NCBI GenBank assembly: GCA_034211175.1
Contig: JAXHUH010000219.1
Coordinates: 1 to 19,263 of the forward strand
Length of the DNA stretch: 19,263 nt
Source of the DNA: JAXHUH01 sp034211175
Lineage (GTDB): Bacteria > Actinomycetota > Acidimicrobiia > Acidimicrobiales > CAIXPF01
Reading direction: 5' to 3'
Position numbers and translations under genes: made by a program. Shown here piece after piece: positions 14,238 to 19,263 of the stretch (the first letter of the stretch is position 1; each line of letters opens with the position of its first letter). The notes under the pieces are model-generated. The model was not told the origin of the DNA. It worked only from the letters and a program-made list of their open reading frames with translations, and made no database searches.

Positions 14238-15329
14238 TCACGTCGGGGCGAAGACGCCGTGCACCGGCGGGACGCCTTCGTCCTCGCCGGCCATGACGCG
14301 CAGCAGGCCCTCGAGCTCGTCGAAGCCCACCACCTGTCGGGGCAGGTCGGCGAAGGGGTAGCGGCCGGAGGCGAGGAGCCGCAGCGCCGCCTCGTAGGCG
14401 CTGACGTCGACGCCGAGCGCGCCGATCAGCCTCAGCTCCTTGTACACCACGCGGTCGCAGTCGAAGTCGGGCGCACCGGGCTCGCCCCGGATGCCGGCGA
14501 GCACGATCGTCCCACCCGGCCGGGCGAGGTCGACGGCCTGGGCCAGCACCGCGGGTGCCTTCGCGGTCACGTCGACGACCACGTCGGCGCGGCGCCCGGC
14601 CGCGGCGACCAGCGCGGCGACCGGATCGGTGGTGGCGACATCGACGGCGAGGTCGGCACCGAAGCGCCCGGCCAGGTCGAGCCGCTGGCGGTCGCAGGGG
14701 CCGTGACCCGTGACCATCACGAACCCGGCGCCGGCGTCCTTCGCGGCGGCCGCCGCGCACAGGCCCCGCACCCCGGGACCGAGCACGGCGACGACGTCGC
14801 CCGGGGACGTGCCGGGCACCTCGACACCCCAACGGATCCCGGCTCCGAGCGGGTTGAACAGCGTGGCGACCACCGGGTCGATCCCGCCGGGGACCGGCAA
14901 CAGCATCGCGTCGGGACCGAGGTGCAGGTGGGTCGCGTACCCGCCCCGCAGGTGCGGCCACTCGTCCGCGTCATCGAAGCCGACCATCGTGGCCGTCCCG
15001 TGGCGGGTGCAGTGGCGGTAGTCGCCGTCCCGGCAGGCGGCGCAGTCGCGGCACGACTGGAACACCTCCACCGCCACTCGTTGGCCGATCTCGACGCCCC
15101 ACCGTCCGAGCGCGTCGGCGCCGGCCTGCTCGATGACGCCGACCACCTCGTGACCGGGGACGACGGCGTGGTGGAACGGCACGTGCCCGGTGTACTGCTC
15201 ATGGTCCGTCCCGCACAGGCCGCACGCCTCGACCCGCAGCAACCCGTCGGCAAGCCCGATGGACGGCAGGAGGAGGCGTCGCCGTTCGAGGTGGTGCGGT
15301 GCCGTGAGCACCAGCGCGTCCGCGCTCAT
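14238..15329 (-). CDS. Zinc-dependent alcohol dehydrogenase (MDR / threonine dehydrogenase-like)
   Basis: A 363-residue medium-chain dehydrogenase/reductase. The catalytic-zinc site is CGLCGTDHEQYTGH with Cys39 and the PGHE pair His60-Glu61; the structural zinc loop CRDCAACRDGDYRHC supplies Cys93, Cys96, Cys99 and Cys107. The Rossmann turn AVLGPGVRGLCAAAAAK begins the NAD(P)-binding domain (about 180-200), and LARPGGTIVLAG follows in the usual place. Both zinc sites are complete, so it should be an active alcohol or polyol dehydrogenase; substrate unknown. ATG 15329 is chosen because AGGGG lies about 11 nt upstream and the 48 residues before it are Arg/Gly/Ala-rich noise. A -10 candidate TACGTT (minus strand, 15436-15441) would give a leader of about 100 nt. 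Confidence 0.88.
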   Translation of the reverse strand: MSADALVLTAPHHLERRRLLLPSIGLADGLLRVEACGLCGTDHEQYTGHVPFHHAVVPGHEVVGVIEQAGADALGRWGVEIGQRVAVEVFQSCRDCAACRDGDYRHCTRHGTATMVGFDDADEWPHLRGGYATHLHLGPDAMLLPVPGGIDPVVATLFNPLGAGIRWGVEVPGTSPGDVVAVLGPGVRGLCAAAAAKDAGAGFVMVTGHGPCDRQRLDLAGRFGADLAVDVATTDPVAALVAAAGRRADVVVDVTAKAPAVLAQAVDLARPGGTIVLAGIRGEPGAPDFDCDRVVYKELRLIGALGVDVSAYEAALRLLASGRYPFADLPRQVVGFDELEGLLRVMAGEDEGVPPVHGVFAPT

Positions 15330-15507
15330 CGGGACCGCCCCTGCACCGCAGCGCCCCTCGGCGCACCGGCCGGCGACAGGCGCATCTCGGACCCTCCCAG
15401 CGCTCGGGGCCGGGTTCCCTCCGACCCTGCGATCGAACGTAGCCCATCGCACCGCCCGCTGGCCGGCCGGCACGCCACCGCGCGGATGTCCCGGCTCCGG
15501 TACGTCC

Positions 15508-15521
15508 GGTGATGCGTCACC
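15508..15521. repeat. 14-bp palindrome after the ABC exporter operon
   Basis: GGTGATGCGTCACC: 5-bp arms around TGCG, 22 bp beyond the stop of the last exporter gene (minus strand). It could be part of a terminator for that operon or an operator for the alcohol dehydrogenase downstream. The rest of the 213-bp gap (15330-15542) shows only the dehydrogenase leader. Confidence 0.3.
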
Positions 15522-15542
15522 ACACCGGCGCGGCGGTCGCGC

Positions 15543-16379
15543 TCACGCGTCGCGGGCAACGAACGTCGCGGTGCCGATCGCCAGGGCGGCGGCGGTCCAG
15601 CCGGCGAGGACGCCGAGGCCGGCCCACGGGCCGATGGGGAGGTCGTCGAGGCCGGTGGTCGCCTGCACCGCGAGACCGGCCGGCATCGGCCCGAGCCGTT
15701 CGAGCTGGCGCTGCCAGCCGGGGTCGGACACCACCTGGACCAGGAGCGGTACCAGGTAGAGCGCCGCCAGGACGATCCCGGTCGCCGCGGCCGGGTCCCG
15801 CACCGCAACGGTGACACCCAGGGCCAACAGCGCGACGAGCACGAGGTAGAGGACGGTCCCGACCCCGGCCCGGAGGGTGGCGCCGGCGGTGAGCGACAGC
15901 AGCGGCGCACCGTCGGCGTCGACGAACCCACCCGAGGGGAGCACGTCCGCCCCGACGGCGAGCGACGCGGCCACCGCGACCGCGCCGGCCACCGCCACGG
16001 TGCCGCCGACGACCAGCGCCTTCGCCCCGAGGACGGCCCAGCGCCTCGGCACGGCCGTCAACGTCGTCCGCATCATCCCGGTGGCGTACTCACCGCCGAC
16101 GACCACCACCGCCAGCGCAGCGACCAGCACCTGGCCGATGTGGACCCCCACCAGGCTGATCGTGGCCGGGTCCCGGACGCACGCACCGGGGGCGCACTCG
16201 GAGAGCGCCGAGGTCGACCAACCCGTCGCCACCGGCGCCACGACCACGGCGACGAGCAGCCAACCGACGGCGGGCGTCGTGCGGAGCTTGGTCCACTCCG
16301 CATGCACCGCCGGCCACCACGGCAACCGGGCGTCCGGCAGGGGCGGCCGCCGTGCCCCGTCCGACGTCACGGCGCTCAC
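15543..16379 (-). CDS. ABC-2 type transporter permease
   Basis: A 278-residue integral membrane protein, third gene of the exporter operon. After a short cytoplasmic start with AVHAEWTKLRTTPAVGW, the EWTKLRT motif typical of actinobacterial ABC-2 permeases, there are about six hydrophobic segments: WLLVAVVVAPVATGW, GQVLVAALAVVVVGG, KALVVGGTVAVAGAVAVAA, VLYLVLVALLALGVTVAV, GIVLAALYLVPLLVQVV and LGVLAGWTAAALAIGTA. The loop GGEYATGMMRTTLTAVPRR between segments 2 and 3 is the usual coupling region that touches the ATPase. The start is GTG 16379, overlapping the stop of the preceding permease as GTGA. It probably forms the membrane pore together with that permease; cargo unknown. Confidence 0.85.
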   Translation of the reverse strand: MSAVTSDGARRPPLPDARLPWWPAVHAEWTKLRTTPAVGWLLVAVVVAPVATGWSTSALSECAPGACVRDPATISLVGVHIGQVLVAALAVVVVGGEYATGMMRTTLTAVPRRWAVLGAKALVVGGTVAVAGAVAVAASLAVGADVLPSGGFVDADGAPLLSLTAGATLRAGVGTVLYLVLVALLALGVTVAVRDPAAATGIVLAALYLVPLLVQVVSDPGWQRQLERLGPMPAGLAVQATTGLDDLPIGPWAGLGVLAGWTAAALAIGTATFVARDA

Positions 16380-17905
16380 GCGTCGCGCCGTTCGATGTGC
16401 CACGCCGCCACGCCCAGCGACACCGCGGCCCACGCACACGCCACCGCGAGCCCGGCGAGCGGCGACAGGGGGAAGAACCCGGTCGCCGGTACGTAGAGCT
16501 CGTCGACCTGGGCGAACTCGGCGACGCTCTGCTGCACGGCGAACCCCGCGGCCGGCGTGACCCGCAGCAGCCACTCGGCGAGCCCGCTCGGTAGCACCGA
16601 CCCGACCGCGAGCAGGTACGGCAGCACGGTCGCACCGACGACGGCGATCACCGTGCCCGTGCTGCGCCGCAGGAGCGCGGCGACACCGACCGCGAGCACC
16701 GCCGCGACCGCCAGCAGCGCGGCCGTTCCGACCACGATGCGGGCCTCGGTCAGCGAGGCGACGGGAGCGATCGTGGCGCCGCGGTCGGTGCGTGCACCGC
16801 CGACGATCGGGAGCGCGATCAGCGTGGCGGCGAGACCGACCGCGAACGTGGCGACACCGACGACCACCGCCTTCGCCGCGAGGACACGGCGGCGGGCCGG
16901 GGTTGCGGCGAAGGACGTGAGGACCACGCCGCGACGGTGCTCGGAGGTCATGAACATCGTGGCGACGACGATGACGACGACGATGCCGGCGAACGCCCCA
17001 ACGAGGCTCTGCTCGACCCGGTCGGTGGGCTCGGTCACCAACGGGGCGACATCGCCCGACCCGGTGAGCGTGAACGCGCCCGACCCGGCGTCCCCGGTCA
17101 GCGCGCCCGGTGCGTCGGGCGTCGCGCCGACGACGGCGAACGTCCAGGCCCCGACGCCGGACGCACCGTCCAGCTCCAGGTCGGACAGGTCGGCAGCCGC
17201 CTCGGTCGTGCCACCGTCGACGTCGACGGCACCGGGGCTCAGGTCGGTCTCCACGTGGTCGGGGGAGGCGACGAACGCGCCGACCTCGGCCGCGGCCGGC
17301 AGGTCAGCGAGCTCGACCGTTCCCACCTCGGACCAGGCCGAGCCGTCCGGTGACTCGAACCCGGTGACGGTCCGGCCCTCCCGGGTGAGGCGCAACCAGC
17401 GGGGCTCGGCGGGCGACACGGCGCCCGGCGAGCCCGCGGTGTCGTGCACGTAGTCGTGCTGGAAGCGCACGCCGTGGGCGCCGGTGACCATCACGGCGGC
17501 GTAGGTCGAGCCCTGGCCGGTGCCGTCCTTGAGCATCAGGCCGGCCTTCGCCCACGGCTCCGGGCCCTCGGCACCGCCACGCAGGTCGGAGACCCGCACC
17601 GTGACGGTGCCGTCGCCGTCGAGGGTGCGGTGGGCGAACGAGAAGCGGTCGGCCACCGGTGTGCCGTCGGGGCCCGTCGGTGGCACGGCCGCCCGGCACT
17701 CGGCGCCGCCCGGTCCGACGCACGATCGCTCGGACCCGGCGGCGGACACGAGCCCGAACAGGACGAGGACGACCGCGGCGGCGCCGAGCCCGAGGACCCA
17801 ACCCCGGACGGTCCGCAACTTGGTCCACTCGGAGCGGACCGTCGACGCGAACCCGCCGAGGCGGGGGGCCGCGCCCACGGGTCCGGTGGACACCGCGGCG
17901 CTCAT
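16376..17905 (-). CDS. ABC-2 type permease with large extracytoplasmic lectin-like domain
   Basis: A 509-residue permease, much longer than its partner. The N-terminal RSEWTKLRTVRGW (24-36) leads into TM1 (about 37-55). A long extracytoplasmic insert follows (about 56-298), with two Cys near its start (Cys62, Cys70) that could pair. Its core, about 85-215, resembles concanavalin-A-like/DUF1349 beta-sandwich domains: VTVRVSDL, WAKAGLMLKDGTGQGSTYAAVMVT, GVRFQHDYVHD, PRWLRLTREGRTVTGFESPDGSAW and VGAFVASPD. Then come TM2 (about 300-320), the coupling loop SEHRRGVVLTSFAATPARRR, and TM3-TM6 (about 341-365, 390-412, 416-440, 480-502). ATG 17905 overlaps the ATPase stop as ATGA. The insert may bind a glycan or envelope ligand. 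I recall similar permeases in Streptomyces, function unknown. Confidence 0.85.
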   Translation of the reverse strand: MSAAVSTGPVGAAPRLGGFASTVRSEWTKLRTVRGWVLGLGAAAVVLVLFGLVSAAGSERSCVGPGGAECRAAVPPTGPDGTPVADRFSFAHRTLDGDGTVTVRVSDLRGGAEGPEPWAKAGLMLKDGTGQGSTYAAVMVTGAHGVRFQHDYVHDTAGSPGAVSPAEPRWLRLTREGRTVTGFESPDGSAWSEVGTVELADLPAAAEVGAFVASPDHVETDLSPGAVDVDGGTTEAAADLSDLELDGASGVGAWTFAVVGATPDAPGALTGDAGSGAFTLTGSGDVAPLVTEPTDRVEQSLVGAFAGIVVVIVVATMFMTSEHRRGVVLTSFAATPARRRVLAAKAVVVGVATFAVGLAATLIALPIVGGARTDRGATIAPVASLTEARIVVGTAALLAVAAVLAVGVAALLRRSTGTVIAVVGATVLPYLLAVGSVLPSGLAEWLLRVTPAAGFAVQQSVAEFAQVDELYVPATGFFPLSPLAGLAVACAWAAVSLGVAAWHIERRDA

Positions 17906-18834
17906 CGTGCCACCTCGCCGTCGATGGTGGCGCGGTACTCGACGGCGTCCCGGGTGAGCTCCATGTACGCCTCCTCGAGCGTCGCCCGGTGGGCCGAGAC
18001 CTCGGAGAACTGCACGGCCGCCTCGCCGAGCGCGGTCACGATCCGCTCCGGGGCGAGCCCGGTGACCACGACGGTGTCGACGTCGGTCGCCGACACCGTC
18101 GCCCCGAGGCCGGCGAGCGCCGCCATCGCCTCGGAACGGGCCGTGGTCCGCACCGTGATCCGGTCGCCCGACGCCACGGCGAGCAGGTCGGCCACGCTCC
18201 TCTCTGCGAGGAGCCGACCCCGCCCGATCACGACGAGCTTGGTGGCCGTCCCCTGCAGCTCGCCCATCAGATGGCTCGACACGAGCACCGCCCGGCCCTC
18301 GGCGGCGAGCGAGCCCAGCAGGGCGCGGATCCACAGGATCCCCTCGGGGTCGAGACCGTTGAACGGCTCGTCGAGCATCAGCACCGGCGGATCGCCCAAC
18401 AGCGCGGCGGCGATGCCGAGGCGTTGGCGCATCCCCAGCGAGAACCCGCCGGCCCGTCGACGAGCGACCGATGCCAGCCCGGTGCGCTCGATCACCTCGT
18501 CGACCCGCGATGCCCCGAGCCCCTGCGAGTGCGCCATCCACAGCAGGTGGTTGCGGGCGGTGCGGCTCGGCTGGAGCGCACCGGCGTCGAGCAGGGCGCC
18601 GACGTGGCACAGCGGCCGGCGGAACGTCCGGTAGGGACGGCCACCGATCAGCGCCCGCCCGTCGTCGAGGGCGTCCAGGCCGAGGATCGCGCGCATCGTC
18701 GTCGACTTGCCGGCCCCGTTGGGCCCCACGAACCCGCAGATCTCGCCGGGCCCGACGGAGAACGTGAGCCCGTCGAGCGCCATCGTCGGGCCGTACCGCT
18801 TGCGGAGGCCGGTCACCTCGATCGTTGCGTCCAT
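17902..18834 (-). CDS. ABC transporter ATP-binding protein (DrrA-like exporter ATPase)
   Basis: A 310-residue cytoplasmic ATPase that powers the two ABC-2 permeases downstream. Walker A GPNGAGKST at 37-45, the Q-loop region around PLCHVGALLDAGAL, the ABC signature FSLGMRQRLG at 131-140 (the common SGG is replaced by SLG, as in many exporter ATPases), Walker B VLMLDEP at 151-157 with FNGLDPEG, and the switch His in VSSHLMGE. The C-terminal third, about 215-310, is the accessory domain of DrrA/CcmA-type exporters. Start ATG 18834 is supported by TAGCGT 7 nt upstream; the 13 residues before it are not conserved-looking. First gene of a three-gene operon joined by 4-bp overlaps. Cargo could be a drug, lipid or peptide. 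Confidence 0.92.
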   Translation of the reverse strand: MDATIEVTGLRKRYGPTMALDGLTFSVGPGEICGFVGPNGAGKSTTMRAILGLDALDDGRALIGGRPYRTFRRPLCHVGALLDAGALQPSRTARNHLLWMAHSQGLGASRVDEVIERTGLASVARRRAGGFSLGMRQRLGIAAALLGDPPVLMLDEPFNGLDPEGILWIRALLGSLAAEGRAVLVSSHLMGELQGTATKLVVIGRGRLLAERSVADLLAVASGDRITVRTTARSEAMAALAGLGATVSATDVDTVVVTGLAPERIVTALGEAAVQFSEVSAHRATLEEAYMELTRDAVEYRATIDGEVAR

Positions 18835-18841
18835 GGCCGAG

Positions 18842-18847
18842 ACGCTA
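18842..18847 (-). promoter_or_regulatory. Leaderless-type -10 element of the ABC exporter operon
   Basis: On the minus strand TAGCGT, 7 nt, then ATG 18834. Same hexamer and spacing as the tandem-GNAT gene at 5748. Confidence 0.55.
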
Positions 18848-18860
18848 CGGATCGGCCCCC

Positions 18861-18961
18861 GGCCCGTCGTCACCGCCGGGAGCCATCTTCGACCTCCCCC
18901 GCGGGCGTCGCTGACGGGCCGCGTCGCTCCTGAGAGTGCCGCGGCCCGTCACCGTCGGGAG
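18861..18961. promoter_or_regulatory. Repeated operator-like sites in the exporter/kinase divergent region
   Basis: GGCCCGTC occurs at 18861-18868 and 18943-18950, and its complement GACGGGCC at 18913-18920. After each forward copy comes ACCG(C/T)CGGGAG (18872-18882 and 18951-18961), making an imperfect direct repeat of about 20 bp. One copy lies near the expected -35 region of the exporter promoter and the other just upstream of the kinase's -10. Such placement suits a response-regulator binding site; identity is inferred. Confidence 0.4.
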
Positions 18962-18986
18962 TGACGCACTTCGCAGCGGTCCCGGC

Positions 18987-18992
18987 GACAAT
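18987..18992 (+). promoter_or_regulatory. -10-like element of the right-edge gene
   Basis: GACAAT, 7 nt before GTG 19000. It overlaps the alternative in-frame ATG 18991, which therefore could not be on a transcript starting from this promoter. Confidence 0.35.
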
Positions 18993-18999
18993 GGCTGCC

Positions 19000-19263
19000 G
19001 TGCGCACGCTCCGCCTCCGGTCCCGGGCCGGCTCCGGCCAGCGCCGGCTCGGCCCCGGGACGTCCGTGCACGCGCTCCGGGGCGCGGCACTCGTGCTCGG
19101 CGCGGCCGCCCTGGTGGAGGCGTCGGTCGAGATCGCCCCCGACGGGTCGACGGTGCAGTACCGGGTCGCGCTCGTGTGCGTGGCCCTGGCCGCCACGGTG
19201 CCGGTGGCGCTGGCCCGCCCCGCGGTCGCCGCGGCGGTGGTGTGCGGGGCCGGTGTCCTGTCC
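19000..19263 (+). CDS. N-terminus of a probable membrane sensor histidine kinase (partial)
   Basis: The frame stays open from here to the window edge, giving 88 residues of a longer protein. After a basic cytoplasmic start (VRTLRLRSRAG) come hydrophobic stretches ALRGAALVLGAAALVEASVE, YRVALVCVALAATVPVALA and AVAAAVVCGAGVLS, with the TVPVALARPAV turn common in the N-terminal membrane domain of actinobacterial NarL-type histidine kinases. No kinase motif is reached, so the assignment rests on this resemblance and on position: such kinases are often divergent from DrrA-like exporters, which they control. The start is GTG 19000 from its -10-like element; ATG 18991 in the same frame is the alternative. 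It could also be another small membrane protein. Confidence 0.5.
   Translation, partial: MRTLRLRSRAGSGQRRLGPGTSVHALRGAALVLGAAALVEASVEIAPDGSTVQYRVALVCVALAATVPVALARPAVAAAVVCGAGVLS

Overview
The window is very GC-rich DNA with codons ending almost always in G or C, densely packed genes and GTG/TTG starts. Gene content (MocR-type aminotransferase, Gfo/Idh/MocA oxidoreductase, large Baeyer-Villiger-type monooxygenase, DrrAB-like ABC exporter, NarL-type kinase N-terminus) points to a free-living high-GC actinobacterium, plausibly the Acidimicrobiia, although no marker gene here settles the class. At least eight genes that start a transcription unit carry a TANNNT hexamer 6-8 nt before the start codon and no Shine-Dalgarno sequence. 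This suggests that leaderless transcription is the default here, and I used the pattern to choose starts.

Layout. (1) 1-2900: PLP aminotransferase, a terminator-like hairpin, four 61-bp tandem repeats, and a Gfo/Idh/MocA oxidoreductase ending at a strong hairpin shared with the convergent gene. (2) 2885-5748, minus strand: a flavin monooxygenase and a separate tandem-GNAT protein. (3) 5791-7756: a small accessory island with a two-domain DNA-binding protein, a DUF433/DUF5615 toxin-antitoxin pair, a decapitated VOC/glyoxalase gene, a second putative toxin-antitoxin pair whose RelE-like toxin has a damaged 5' end, and a 17-bp tandem duplication at the stop of purU. (4) 7744-13602: a divergent metabolic locus. 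On the minus strand is the operon glxB-glxC-glxD (three-part glutamate-synthase-like / N-methylglutamate-synthase-like complex) followed by purU. On the plus strand are an XRE-cupin regulator and a monomeric sarcosine-oxidase-type flavoprotein. (5) 13671-15329: a GNAT acetyltransferase and a zinc-dependent alcohol dehydrogenase. (6) 15543-18834, minus strand: a three-gene ABC-2 exporter operon with 4-bp start/stop overlaps, one permease carrying a large extracytoplasmic lectin-like domain; a probable sensor kinase starts divergently and runs off the right edge.

How the genes may work together. The most coherent system is region 4. GlxBCD/MgsABC-type complexes join a glutaminase-like domain, a GXGXG domain and an FMN/Fe-S synthase domain; relatives make N-methylglutamate from methylamine. 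A sarcosine-oxidase-type enzyme oxidises N-methyl amino acids to amino acid, formaldehyde and H2O2, and PurU handles the folate-bound C1 unit. The arrangement suggests a compact N-methyl amino acid / methylamine C1 pathway controlled by the XRE-cupin protein through an AT-richer divergent control region. This is inference from gene families and layout. Two genes (the sarcosine-oxidase-like gene and the RelE-like gene) have N-termini that look shifted by a single base, either real mutations or assembly errors.
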